From: Cohnella algarum
GTDB lineage: Bacteria > Bacillota > Bacilli > Paenibacillales > Paenibacillaceae
Assembly: GCF_016937515.1 (NCBI RefSeq)
Contig: NZ_JAFHKM010000002.1
Location: 1,855,001 to 1,919,000 of the forward strand
Direction of reading: 5' to 3'
DNA length: 64,000 nucleotides
The notes under the pieces were generated by a model, which ran no database searches, was not told the DNA's origin, and was given only the letters and a program-made list of their open reading frames with translations. Each line of letters opens with the position of its first letter. The first letter of the stretch is position 1. Position numbers and translations under genes: made by a program. Of this stretch, positions 41,359-50,953 are shown piece after piece.

Positions 41359-43377
41359 GTGGCTATGAAAAAAAGGCAACGCGTTTCCCTTCTGATCTGG
41401 TGCCTCTTCTGCGCCATTATTATCTGCGCCTTTCTTCCGGCGCTTCTGGTGGAGCGGCAAGACCGGATGACCGGGGACCGCAAAGCTTTTGTAACGCTTG
41501 TAAAGCATTGGGAGATCGCCTTCGGTACGGAAAAACCTTCTCCGGGCGACTGGACGCCCTTGAACGCCGACACGAGGGCCGCTATGGGGCAATATCGGGG
41601 GACGGTGTGGCTGCAGCGCAGTCTGCCGGAGCTCGACTGGCGCAGTCCGTATCTTTTTTTCTCCATGATGAACCGGTTTGAAGCGTATCTGGACGGGAAC
41701 CTGCTGTACCGGTTTAACATGGACGAGAACCGGCGTCATATCAATGGCATGAAAGTGTTTCATCCCGTTCCGGTCAGTCCGCAGGACGAGGGAAAGACGC
41801 TGCTGATCCGGACGGAGTGGACGGCGGAACCCTTGTTCGGCAACGATCTGGCGCTTGCCGGCGAGCCGGATCAAATCCTGTATGCGCTCATCAAGGCCGA
41901 GCTTTCCTACATCGTCTATTCGATCCTGGGCATTACGGCCGGCATCGTCGGATTGGCGCTGTTCTTGCGAAGCAGGGAGGCGCTGTTCGGCTGGTTCTCT
42001 TTGTTCGTTTTGGCCATCGGCTTCAGCTTTTTGCTTTCCTGCCGCTCGTTGCAATGGTTCGTCCAAATGAAGGAGATCTATTACTGGCAGTTGATGCTGG
42101 TTCCGATCTCCGTATGGGCCGGCATCGGGTTTTACGGCAATGCGCTTCCAACTGTGGACAAGCGGCTTGTCCGGATCGCGCATGTCGCTTTGACGGTTTT
42201 GATTGCCAGCGTCGTCGTCTGCGCGATCGGGTTTCCGGAATGGTACAAGAAGTACACGTTCGCGGGCGTTGCGATTGCGGTGGTGATTATGTTTTCGGTC
42301 GTCTCGTGCGTGCTTGCCCTGCAATCCGGGAGGAAGGCCTGGGCCGCGATGAAGGAGGTGCCGCCCGGCATGCTGCTGGAGCGGCAATGGCTTATGCGGG
42401 GCTACTGGACGTTTATGCCGTTCGCGAGCCTCAGTCTTATCTCGAACTTGTTTCCCGATCTGCTGACCGTCTTGCTCAACTCGCGGACTTATCTTTACCG
42501 CATTATCGAAGGGTTGATGCCGAACAGCCTGTTTCTGTTCATAATCTGCATGGCGATGGTGCTGGTCAGCCGGGTGCGGCGGGTTCACCTGGAGGCGGAG
42601 CGCAGCGCGGCCGAGCTTTTGGTCAAAAATCAGGAATTGGAGCACTTCCATCGCAATCTGGAAGATCTAGTCGAGCAGAGAACGGCCGAGCTGGAGCAGG
42701 CCAACCGCACTTTGGCCGTCACGCTTCGCGAAAAGGCGGAAACGTTGGCGGAAATGTCGGTGCTGGAGGAACGGAACCGGATCTCCTACGAAATGCACGA
42801 TGTGGTCGGGCATACGCTGACCGCCGCGATCGTGCAGCTGGAAGCGACGAAAAAGCTGACCGCCCGGGAAGGAAGCATTCAGCAGGAGAAGCTGGAGCTG
42901 CTAAGCGAGCTCGTGCGCAAGGGGCTGAACGACATTCGGAAAGCGGTCAGGCTGATGAAGTCTGACGAGGAGCAGCCGCTTCCGCTGGAGGCGTCGCTGC
43001 GCGAGCTGATCCAATATACGGAGGATACGATGGAAATCAAGGTGGACAGCGAGATTTCGCTGCCGCCGGAGCTGCCGCTGGGCAAAGTGACGGAGGGCGT
43101 GCTGTACCATGCGCTGCAGGAAGGGCTGACGAACGGAATCCGTCACGGGCGCGGCGAACGCTTCCGTTTTACGCTTCGAACGTCCGACGGGAAGCTGATG
43201 TTCCGGCTTGTCAACGACGGGCTTCCGTTCGGTTCGGAAACGCCGGGCTTCGGTCTGACCGCGATGATGGAGCGGGTGGAACTGCTGGGAGGCTCGGTCG
43301 CGATTCGTTCGTCCGCCGCCCCGGACGGCTCGCCGGCCGGCTGCGAGCTGGCCATCGTCATTCCGCTGTCAGCTTAG
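41359..43377 (+). CDS. NarL-family sensor histidine kinase (HisKA_3)
   Basis: 672 residues: signal/TM helix (10-30), an extracytoplasmic beta domain (about 45-185), seven membrane helices (about 190-410), a coiled coil (HLEAERSAAELLVKNQELEH), then HisKA_3 with His480 in EERNRISYEMHDVVGHTLTA and an ATPase domain (LQEGLTNGIRHGRGE, FGLTAMMERVELLGG). It is the partner of the response regulator 233 bases upstream. The gap and hairpin suggest its own promoter. GTG 41359 is used because AAGGAG is 7 bases upstream. The ligand is unknown; the shared motif with the GH44 gene suggests a polysaccharide-related cue. Confidence 0.92.
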   Translation: MAMKKRQRVSLLIWCLFCAIIICAFLPALLVERQDRMTGDRKAFVTLVKHWEIAFGTEKPSPGDWTPLNADTRAAMGQYRGTVWLQRSLPELDWRSPYLFFSMMNRFEAYLDGNLLYRFNMDENRRHINGMKVFHPVPVSPQDEGKTLLIRTEWTAEPLFGNDLALAGEPDQILYALIKAELSYIVYSILGITAGIVGLALFLRSREALFGWFSLFVLAIGFSFLLSCRSLQWFVQMKEIYYWQLMLVPISVWAGIGFYGNALPTVDKRLVRIAHVALTVLIASVVVCAIGFPEWYKKYTFAGVAIAVVIMFSVVSCVLALQSGRKAWAAMKEVPPGMLLERQWLMRGYWTFMPFASLSLISNLFPDLLTVLLNSRTYLYRIIEGLMPNSLFLFIICMAMVLVSRVRRVHLEAERSAAELLVKNQELEHFHRNLEDLVEQRTAELEQANRTLAVTLREKAETLAEMSVLEERNRISYEMHDVVGHTLTAAIVQLEATKKLTAREGSIQQEKLELLSELVRKGLNDIRKAVRLMKSDEEQPLPLEASLRELIQYTEDTMEIKVDSEISLPPELPLGKVTEGVLYHALQEGLTNGIRHGRGERFRFTLRTSDGKLMFRLVNDGLPFGSETPGFGLTAMMERVELLGGSVAIRSSAAPDGSPAGCELAIVIPLSA

Positions 43378-43440
43378 GAGCCAGCAGCTTTGATCGGCAG
43401 GCAGGAACGCGACCCGGAAAAGAAATGAACGGCCAATACG

Positions 43441-43505
43441 GCCGCAAGCCGAAAATCGCCGTTTTCGCGGCTCCCTGGCGGGAGGACGCGGAGCGGCTTT
43501 TTTTT
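43441..43505 (+). terminator. Terminator after the kinase
   Basis: AAGCCG (43446-43451) pairs with CGGCTT (43494-43499) in an extended stem, followed by a run of eight T. Confidence 0.65.
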
Positions 43506-43582
43506 GCACGAAGGATTGTTTAAAATCTTCACCGCTCGATTCCTGCGACATCTCCCCCATCCGCTCCGACAGCCGGCTCGGC

Positions 43583-43752
43583 CCTCCGCACGTCCGCTGC
43601 CGGCCCGGTTGAGTCGTGGCGACTCATCTCGCCCCGCCATGCGCATACGGCCGCGAGCAGTTGCGTAAAAATGACTCATCTCGCCGCCTCCGCACGTCCG
43701 CTAACGATCCAGATGAGTCGTGGCGACTCATCTCGGCCCCGCCATGCGCATG
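43583..43752. repeat. Two copies of a 104-bp intergenic repeat
   Basis: CCTCCGCACGTCCGCT starts each copy (43583 and 43687). Each copy holds the hairpin GAGTCGTGGCGACTC and ends CCCCGCCATGCGCAT. The remainder of 43506-43868 shows no gene. Confidence 0.85.
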
Positions 43753-43868
43753 CTTGAAGCGGCCGACGACGGTCGCCTTTGTCGGGGGTAATTTGCTTGT
43801 TCTTAGACCGCCGTTTTGGCGCCAATATGCAATCTGAGACATCGGCTCGTCGCAAGCTTATGACTCGG

Positions 43869-43885
43869 ATGACAAAAAAGATGAC
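43869..43885 (-). promoter_or_regulatory. 17-bp motif, putative response-regulator site (3 of 3)
   Basis: On the minus strand GTCATCTTTTTTGTCAT, 78 bases before the GH44 start. The adjoining AGATGACGGTTTGT (43879-43892) is identical to 40391-40404. TACAAT boxes at about 43918 and 43933 may be -10 elements. Confidence 0.58.
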
Positions 43886-43963
43886 GGTTTGTAACTATTG
43901 CCGCGGCCTGCGTTTTTTTACAATCAACGGGGTACAATCAATCGACGGAATGGAGTTCTGGAC

Positions 43964-46900
43964 ATGGGAGAGAGGATCGGGAAAGGAAGACGCCCGGTAT
44001 GGGCGGTTGCTCTTATCGCGGCGCTGCTGCTGTCGCAATTCGCCGTACCGGCAAGCCGCACGTTCGGTTCGCAGGCTGCGGAGTTGAGCGTTTATGCAGA
44101 CGAACTGGCGGAATCGTTTTACAACTACAGCTGGTCGGGCGTAAGCCTCGAGGAAACGGAGACGGTGTATGAAGGAAGCCGTTCCATCCGCTTCGAGGCA
44201 AATGAAGGACAGGCAATCTATCTGTACAAAGATCGCGTCATGAATGCCGGCGATTACGGCGAGTTCAGATTTTGGCTGCATGGCGGAGAGAGCGGCGGCC
44301 AATCGTTCGCGCTGGCCTTTACGTTGGGCGGACATGAAATCGTCAAGCTCGCTTCCGAAAGCCTGCTGCCGGACGGCGTGCCGGCGGGCGAGTGGACGGA
44401 AGTGATCGTGCCGCTTGCGGATGCCGGAGCGACAGGCTTGCTGGACGGCATCCAGATTTGGGGCTCGGGAGCGCAGTCGCCCGTTTTCATCGACCGGATG
44501 CGCTTTACCGGCGCGGCCGAACCGGGCGAAGAGCCGGGTGGCGAAGAGCCGGGTGGCGAAGAGCCGGGTGGCGAAAACCCGGGCGGTGAAGAACCCGGAG
44601 GCGAAGATCCCGGAGGCGAAGATCCCGGACCGGTTGAACCGATCGAACCGATCGAAGGCGTTTATTTGTACGATGACCGGCTGGCGGATTTTGTCACCGA
44701 TTACAGTTGGGGCGAGGCAAGTCTGGAGGAAAGCGAAGTCAGACGGACCGGCACGCGCTCCATCCGCTTTACGCCTGACGGCGACGAGGCGTTGTACTTG
44801 TATAGCAGCCAACTGCTGACCGTCAACGATTACGAGAAGCTTCGCTTCTGGGTGCACGGCGGAGAGACGGGCGGCCAATCCGTCACGCTTGTGCTGACGG
44901 CCGGAGGCGAAGCCGCCGCGACCCTTCCGCTGGAAAATTGGCTGCCCGACGGCGTGCCGGCCGGAAGCTGGGCGGCGGTCGAGGTCGATCTGGCCGAGCT
45001 GCAGCTTCCGGCCCGACTGTTCGACGGTTTCCGGCTGATCGGAGGCACCCCCGGGGCGCAGGAGCCGATCTATATCGACGATATTGCGCTTACCTCCCGG
45101 AAAGCCGCGCAAGCCGCCGTCGCCGAGCTGCGGCTGAGCCAGCCCCGCCTCGTCATGATGCCGGGAGAGGAACGGCGGATCGAGGCGGAAACGTTCCTCG
45201 TGTCCGGCGATACGCCGGTCGTAACGGAGGAAGCGGAATGGTCGGTCGATCGGCCGGAGCTTCTGTCCGTAGAAAATGGAAGGCTTACCGCATTGTCCGA
45301 GGGCATCGCCAAAATTACCGCTTCCTACCGAACCTTTACGGCGGAGGGCTATGTTCAGATTACCGGCACGCTGGAGGAGCCGGTGTATGTCGACGCGCTG
45401 GCGGAAGGATTCAACAATTTCAGCTGGCACGAGAAAGATTTCGCGAGCGTCGAACAGGCCCGAAGCGGCGTCTCGATCAAGTTCGAGCCGGACGGTTGGG
45501 ACGGCGTCTGGATTTCCGGGGACGAAAAGCGGGACCTTGAACGCTATTACGGGTTCCGGTTCTGGCTTCATGGCGGCAGCGGCGGCGGGCAGGAGCTGTT
45601 GTTTCACGTCTATGACGGCAATCAGTCGCTTGGCGCGGTTCCCGTCGGAGAGCTGCTGCCGGGCGGTTCGATTCCCGCGGGGCAGTGGACCCAGGTGACG
45701 GTCAGCATGGCGGATTTGGGACTGGAGAGCGGTTCGTTAGACGGGCTCATCGTGCAGGCGGCCACCGAAGAGGATCAGGAAGCGGTCTACATCGACGATA
45801 TCGCGCTGCTGGCCAATCCGAACCCGGGACGCTTGCCGGAACCGGAGCTCCCGCAAATTACGGTGACGGTCGACCAGGCGTCGGAGCGAAACCCGATCAG
45901 CGGCGATATTTACGGCATCAATTTCGACGATAACCATCCGACCGACTCGACGCTGCCGTTCCCGATCGAGCGTTGGGGAGGCAACCAGACGACGCGTTAC
46001 AATTGGCAGCTGGATACGGCCAACCGGGCGGACGACTGGTTCTATATCAATTATCCTTACGACAATGACAACCCGCAGGACTTGCCGGACGGTTCGATGT
46101 CCGACCGGTTCATTGACCGGGTGCTGGGGCGCGGCGACAACGTGCTGATTACGGTTCCGACGATCGGCTGGACGCCGAAGGACCGGACGGTCAGCTACGG
46201 ATTTTCGCAGGAAAAGTACGGTTCGCAGCTGGAATGGTCCCCGGATTTGCGGGATGCCGGCAACGGCGTTCGCCCGGACGGCTCGCTCGTCACGGGCAAC
46301 GATCCGACGGATACGTCGAAGCGGGTCGGCACGGAATTCGCGACCGGCTGGATCCAGCATATCGACGAAAGAACCAATGGGAAAGTGCGCATGTACGCGC
46401 TCGACAACGAGCCGGAAATTTGGCATGTGACGCACCGCGACGTCCACCCGGAACCTCCGACCTATGACGAGCTCTGGGAAAAAACGGTTTCGTACGGTTC
46501 GGCGATCAAGCAGGCCGATCCGGACGCGCTGCTGTTCGGACCGGTGTCGTGGGGCTGGTGCGGCTACTTCTATTCTTCGGCCGACGCGTGCGCCGACGGA
46601 CCGGACCGCCAGGCCCACGGCGGCACGCCGTTCCTGGAATGGTACGTGCAGCAGGTAAAAAATCACGAAGCGAATACCGGCGTCCGGCTGATCGATTACC
46701 TGGACATCCATTACTACTCGCAGGAGCCCGCGGTTCCGTCCGAAGACGAGAGCCCGCTGGCGGCCAAGCGGCGCTTTCAGGCGCTCAAATCGTTGTACGA
46801 CGAAAACTTCGTCGATCAATCCTGGATCCAGGAACCGATCCGGCTGATTCCCCGGATGAAGGAAATCATCGCGAACAACATGCCGGAACTGAAGCTCGCG

Positions 46901-47374
46901 ATCACCGAGTACAACTTCGGCAACGGCACGGGCATTACGGCCGGGTTGGCCCAGGCGGAAGCGCTGGCCATCTTCGGCAGGGAAGGCGTCGATCTGGCTA
47001 CCCGTTTCGGCAACTTCCGGGCCGGTACTCCGATCGAGGATGCGTTCAAGCTGTACCTCGACTATGACGGCAACGGCTCGCGCATCGAAGGCAGCAGCGT
47101 GGCGGCGAGCTCGTCGCTCTTCGACGCCGTCGGCGCCTATGCGATCGAAGGGACGGACGGAACGACGTACGTGCTTCTGTTCAACAAGGATACGTTGACG
47201 AGGGATGTCGCCGTGAATACCGGACTGGCCGGCGGCGCGACCGGCGAGCTGTACCGGTTCGACGCCAAGCAGCGGCTCGGCGCGATCGGCGGGGCCGCCC
47301 TCGGCGCGGACGGGTCCGTTACGCTGGAGCTGCCGAAGCGCTCCGCGACGCTCCTTGTCGTACAGGGAAATTAA
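43964..47374 (+). CDS. Secreted GH44 endoglucanase/xyloglucanase with three binding-type modules
   Basis: 1136 residues. Signal peptide (RRPVWAVALIAALLLSQFAV). Three similar beta modules (about 40-185, 229-376, 469-616) with conserved RFWLHGG or RFWVHGG and YIDDIAL, likely carbohydrate-binding. An acidic Gly/Pro/Glu linker (about 186-225) is built from 15-bp repeats. An Ig-like domain lies at 383-467. The catalytic domain is GH44 (about 631-1136) with acid/base Glu816 in DNEPEIW and nucleophile Glu982 in ITEYNFG. It hydrolyses beta-1,4-glucan or xyloglucan outside the cell. ATG 43964 is the start that gives a proper signal peptide. A strong terminator follows. Confidence 0.92.
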   Translation: MGERIGKGRRPVWAVALIAALLLSQFAVPASRTFGSQAAELSVYADELAESFYNYSWSGVSLEETETVYEGSRSIRFEANEGQAIYLYKDRVMNAGDYGEFRFWLHGGESGGQSFALAFTLGGHEIVKLASESLLPDGVPAGEWTEVIVPLADAGATGLLDGIQIWGSGAQSPVFIDRMRFTGAAEPGEEPGGEEPGGEEPGGENPGGEEPGGEDPGGEDPGPVEPIEPIEGVYLYDDRLADFVTDYSWGEASLEESEVRRTGTRSIRFTPDGDEALYLYSSQLLTVNDYEKLRFWVHGGETGGQSVTLVLTAGGEAAATLPLENWLPDGVPAGSWAAVEVDLAELQLPARLFDGFRLIGGTPGAQEPIYIDDIALTSRKAAQAAVAELRLSQPRLVMMPGEERRIEAETFLVSGDTPVVTEEAEWSVDRPELLSVENGRLTALSEGIAKITASYRTFTAEGYVQITGTLEEPVYVDALAEGFNNFSWHEKDFASVEQARSGVSIKFEPDGWDGVWISGDEKRDLERYYGFRFWLHGGSGGGQELLFHVYDGNQSLGAVPVGELLPGGSIPAGQWTQVTVSMADLGLESGSLDGLIVQAATEEDQEAVYIDDIALLANPNPGRLPEPELPQITVTVDQASERNPISGDIYGINFDDNHPTDSTLPFPIERWGGNQTTRYNWQLDTANRADDWFYINYPYDNDNPQDLPDGSMSDRFIDRVLGRGDNVLITVPTIGWTPKDRTVSYGFSQEKYGSQLEWSPDLRDAGNGVRPDGSLVTGNDPTDTSKRVGTEFATGWIQHIDERTNGKVRMYALDNEPEIWHVTHRDVHPEPPTYDELWEKTVSYGSAIKQADPDALLFGPVSWGWCGYFYSSADACADGPDRQAHGGTPFLEWYVQQVKNHEANTGVRLIDYLDIHYYSQEPAVPSEDESPLAAKRRFQALKSLYDENFVDQSWIQEPIRLIPRMKEIIANNMPELKLAITEYNFGNGTGITAGLAQAEALAIFGREGVDLATRFGNFRAGTPIEDAFKLYLDYDGNGSRIEGSSVAASSSLFDAVGAYAIEGTDGTTYVLLFNKDTLTRDVAVNTGLAGGATGELYRFDAKQRLGAIGGAALGADGSVTLELPKRSATLLVVQGN

Positions 47375-47402
47375 ATAGGAGATCCAAATAAGGACAACGG
47401 CA

Positions 47403-47440
47403 ACGTCCCTTCCGCAATCAAGCGGAGGGGGCGTTTTTTT
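47403..47440 (+). terminator. Terminator after the GH44 gene
   Basis: ACGTCCCTTCCGC (47403-47415) pairs with GCGGAGGGGGCGT (47422-47434) around AATCAA and seven T follow. Confidence 0.9.
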
Positions 47441-47630
47441 GCGCAATCGATGGAAGTGAGCGCCGCCGTAGAGGAAATCGTTACGCCGCAGAACACATCA
47501 CAGGCCAAGCGAACGGGTTGATGACGTTAGTGAAAACTTTCCGTTATAACCAGGACGACTGATTACGAATGTTTGAAAATGGACATAACGACTTATATTC
47601 AGGGTAAAGGAACCCAAAGGAGGGAACGGC

Positions 47631-48449
47631 GTGAACAACTTGGACAACTATCGGCAGGGAGAACCCGGCGAACTTCGGCTGAAAGGCAAAACAGCCGTCA
47701 TCACGGGGGCGGGATCGGGGATCGGGCGCGCCGCCGCGCTTCACTTGGCCCGCAACGGGGCCGACGTCTGCCTCATCGATCTGAACGACAACCGGACCGA
47801 ACAGGCGGAACGGGAAATTCGCGAGATGGGCAGGGAAAGCCTGTTCGTCGACGCGGACGTATCGGATCCGCAGCGGGTAGAGAAGGCGATTCGGACGGCC
47901 GTCGACCGGTTCGGCCGCATCGACGTCGTGTTCGCGAACGCGGGCATTAACGGAACGCTCTCCCCGATCGAGGATCTGCAGCCGGAGGACTGGGACAAGA
48001 CGCTGGCGACGAACTTGAAGGGAACGTTTCTGACCGTCAAATACGCGATCCCCCATATGAAGCAGGCGGGCGGAAGCGTCATCATTACGAGTTCCGTCAA
48101 CGGCAGCCGCAAATTTTCCGGTTTCGGCATGGCGGCATACAGCGCCTCCAAGGCGGGGCAGGTCGCCTTTGCCAAAATGGCCGCTTTGGAGCTGGCCCGC
48201 TACAAGATCCGCGTCAACGTCATTTGCCCGGGAGCGATCGAGACCCATATCGGCGAAAATACGAATCGCACGAAGCAGGTCGATTAAATCGACATCCCCG
48301 TCGAATATCCGGAAGGCAACCAGCCGCTGGAGCATGGGCCGGGGAAGCCGGAGCAGGTGGCCGATCTCGTGCTGTTCCTCGCCTCGAAGCAGTCCAGCCA
48401 TATTTCCGGAACGGAAATCTTTATCGACGGCGCGGAAACGTTATTGTAG
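47631..48449 (+). pseudogene. Short-chain dehydrogenase with an in-frame stop
   Basis: From GTG 47631 (behind AAGGAGGG): TGAGSGIG, NAGINGTL, catalytic Ser in ITSSVNGS and YSASK. It runs normally to KQVD, where TAA (48285-48287) ends it at 218 residues. The same frame continues with the missing SDR end: IDIPVEYPEGNQPLEHGPGK, then EQVADLVLFLASKQSSHISG, stop at 48449. Restoring one codon (GAA or AAA in relatives) gives a full 272-residue enzyme. The truncated form lacks the last strand and helix of the fold and is unlikely to work. Nonsense mutation or sequence error. Confidence 0.8.
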
Positions 48450-48463
48450 GAAAATAGTTGAAA

Positions 48464-48510
48464 AAGAAGCTCCCGGACCGCTAGCAGAGCGAAACCGGGA
48501 GTTCTTTTTC
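48464..48510. terminator. Terminator between convergent genes
   Basis: CTCCCGG (48470-48476) pairs with CCGGGAG (48495-48501), followed by TTCTTTTT; A-rich on the other side, so it can serve both directions. Confidence 0.8.
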
Positions 48511-48564
48511 GCGATATCCGGAAAGCGTCCCGCCGCCGAAGGGCGGGTTTCAAACGCCTTGGCG

Positions 48565-50172
48565 TCATTTTACCCGGAACGTGCGGTGTCCGTATTTCCG
48601 GACGAGGATGAGGGCTGCGGTCAAATAGGCGAGCGATAAAACGAGTATCGCGATGGCGAACGCCTGGGCCGGTCCCCGATAGATAATGCTGAATCCGCTG
48701 GCCGACGATACGAGCGAGTTGATCACGTGATAGAACGGATTTTTGGAATTCAGTTCCGTCGTATACGGCTGAAAGATGTAGTACATGAACAAATGATGGA
48801 CCGAATAAAAGACGGAAAACGACAGAATCAGGATCCACAGCAGGGGAAGATCCCGGTCCATCGGCACCCCGGCGGCCAAGGCGAACAAGGTCAGCGCGCT
48901 TCCGAGCGCGGCGGCCGTCAGCAGATTCAGGCCGAGCATCCGGGCAAGGCGGATCCGGAAATGCCGCGGGACGGCGTTCCGGTAGAAGCCGTAGCGCAGC
49001 AGGCTGAGATCGCAGTTATAGAACATCGCCCGGCACACCCTTTCTCCGACCGACAGGGCGAACATCGAAATCGCCGTGTAAGGGACAAGCGCCCCCAAGT
49101 CCAGCGCGGCGGCATGTTCGCGGTACGCGATTCCGAAAATGACGCCGATCGCGGCCAGCGCGCCGACGATGGCCAGCCGAACGTATAAGGGCTTGTTGAC
49201 CAAGCTCCGATGCCTGGCGAAAAACAGCGCGTTCAGGTACGCATACCCTTCCTTGCCGTTAAACTTGTCGCTGCTCAGCGCCTTCGGCGAGAAGTCGCTT
49301 TCCTTCGTTTTGACTTCGTTTTTCTGCGCGTCCGCCATCATCTGCCCGATATTCAGCAGCGGGTCGTCCCGCTTCGCGGCGGCTTCCACCGCGCCCGCGT
49401 AATCGCGGTAGCGCGCGAGCCGAACCGTCGCGTATAAGCCTGCGGCCGCAATCGCAAGCGTTGCCGGCACATTGACGAGCAATGATCCGGTCGGCGGCGC
49501 GAACCGGAACAGGATCGGCAAATAGGCGGCCGCGTAGCCGAGGGCGATCGCCAGCCAAACGACCGCGTTGTTTTTGATCAGCACGTGTCCGGTTTTGTCA
49601 AACAGCTTCAGGTGAAGAAACTCGACGAACACCCGCCACAAGGCGACCGATACAGCCAGCAGGATACACGGCCAGAGGGTTGCGCCAAGCAGGGAAGCGA
49701 ACAGAAACAGGGCCGGCACATACGATACGAAAAACAAGACGTACCGGTAGGTCAGCGACGTCCGCATGTAACGGCCGGCCGGCATCCTCATCAGCTTTAC
49801 CGCGATGTATTTTTCCCGTTTCGGCTCCAGAACGGTGGCGCTGGAGAAGCTGACGACGACGAAGCTGAGCATGGCGAAAATATGGTAAAACAGCAGCAGC
49901 CGTTCCTCCTGCGGAAGCGTTTGCCCCCATAAGGCGACCGGCAAATAGACGAGCAGACCCATATAAGCTATTTTCGTCAAAAACGGCCACAGAAGGCTTA
50001 AAACGAGCATGACGACGGAAGCCGCCTTTTTCAGCTTCAGACGGGAATAAACGCCGTCCGACACCCGCCCGCCGACGAGCGGAAGCCGCTTGACATAATA
50101 GAAAAACCGGTTGGCGGCGGAGGACGTCCGGATCGCGAGCAGCGTATTAAGCGTCCTCAGCATGGCCTTCAT
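48565..50172 (-). CDS. ABC transporter membrane protein
   Basis: 535 residues with about twelve hydrophobic helices in two halves, separated by a polar stretch near residues 260-315 (KRDDPLLNIGQMMADAQKNE). It has no extracytoplasmic or ATPase domain. The start overlaps the ATPase gene by 26 bases, so it is the membrane partner. The form resembles two-component exporters of the YthP/YthQ kind in Bacilli. Substrate unknown. A terminator at 48464-48510 lies after it. Confidence 0.82.
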   Translation of the reverse strand: MKAMLRTLNTLLAIRTSSAANRFFYYVKRLPLVGGRVSDGVYSRLKLKKAASVVMLVLSLLWPFLTKIAYMGLLVYLPVALWGQTLPQEERLLLFYHIFAMLSFVVVSFSSATVLEPKREKYIAVKLMRMPAGRYMRTSLTYRYVLFFVSYVPALFLFASLLGATLWPCILLAVSVALWRVFVEFLHLKLFDKTGHVLIKNNAVVWLAIALGYAAAYLPILFRFAPPTGSLLVNVPATLAIAAAGLYATVRLARYRDYAGAVEAAAKRDDPLLNIGQMMADAQKNEVKTKESDFSPKALSSDKFNGKEGYAYLNALFFARHRSLVNKPLYVRLAIVGALAAIGVIFGIAYREHAAALDLGALVPYTAISMFALSVGERVCRAMFYNCDLSLLRYGFYRNAVPRHFRIRLARMLGLNLLTAAALGSALTLFALAAGVPMDRDLPLLWILILSFSVFYSVHHLFMYYIFQPYTTELNSKNPFYHVINSLVSSASGFSIIYRGPAQAFAIAILVLSLAYLTAALILVRKYGHRTFRVK

Positions 50173-50953
50173 CCTTCAGCAGCTCGATGACGCTCCGTTC
50201 GAATTCCGGGCTGCGCAGCAGATCGGACGGAACCGACGACAGGCGGCCGTTGTTCAGCACGACAAGCTCGTCGCACAAATCGGAAGCGAGCTGCAAAATA
50301 TGCGTGGAAAAAATCAAAATATGGTCCTGCTTCATCCCGCGAAGCAGGTTTTTCATTTCCAGCGCGACGATGACGTCGAAGGACGTGAGCGGCTCGTCAA
50401 GCAAAATGACCGGCGGCTTCGTGATCAGAAACAGCAGCATTTGCAGCTTGTTTTTCATCCCGTGGGAATAGCCTTTGATCAGGCGGTGCCGGTCTTCCTT
50501 GGCGATGCTCATGATTTCGAAATACTCGTCGATGCTGTGGTTCGGCTGCACCTTGTCCCGGTTGATGTCCATGAAAAACCTGACGAATTCGTACCCGGTG
50601 AGAAACTCCGGCAAGATCGGCAGCGAGTACACGTATCCGATATCCTGCTCGCGGAGCTCTCTCGTTTGGCCGTTCTCTTCCAGCAGCGCTTTTCCTTCGT
50701 CCATCTTCGTCTCGCCGCTCAAGCAATTGAACAGCGTCGTCTTGCCGGCGCCGTTTCGGCCGAGCAGGCCGTAAATGTTGCCTTTCTGAAAGGTGAATCC
50801 GGCTCCTTGAAGCACCTTCTTGTCGCCGAATTGCTTGACGACATGGTCCAGGATCAGGCGCCAAATCATCTCCTCCGTTCGAATGCGATACTTCTTTTTA
50901 CGGGACATCGGTCGATCGGTCGCGTTTATAAGGCGCGATACGCGGGACAACAT
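50147..50953 (-). CDS. ABC transporter ATP-binding protein
   Basis: 268 residues. Walker A GRNGAGKTT, Walker B VILLDEPLTSFD and switch HIL. The signature is degenerate: SHGMKNKLQMLLFL stands where LSGGQ is expected (YSHGM), which is common in exporters of this type. ATG 50953 shares its A with the TAA stop of the pentapeptide gene (TAATG) and has GGGAGA 5-6 bases upstream, which decides the start; later ATGs at 50908 and 50869 fit less well. It forms an operon with the membrane protein downstream. Confidence 0.9.
   Translation of the reverse strand: MLSRVSRLINATDRPMSRKKKYRIRTEEMIWRLILDHVVKQFGDKKVLQGAGFTFQKGNIYGLLGRNGAGKTTLFNCLSGETKMDEGKALLEENGQTRELREQDIGYVYSLPILPEFLTGYEFVRFFMDINRDKVQPNHSIDEYFEIMSIAKEDRHRLIKGYSHGMKNKLQMLLFLITKPPVILLDEPLTSFDVIVALEMKNLLRGMKQDHILIFSTHILQLASDLCDELVVLNNGRLSSVPSDLLRSPEFERSVIELLKDEGHAEDA

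Noticed and set aside
43895..47446. Two long minus-strand frames of about 570 residues each
   Set aside because: Both mirror the GH44 gene, have biased low-complexity composition, and contain reversed linker repeats.
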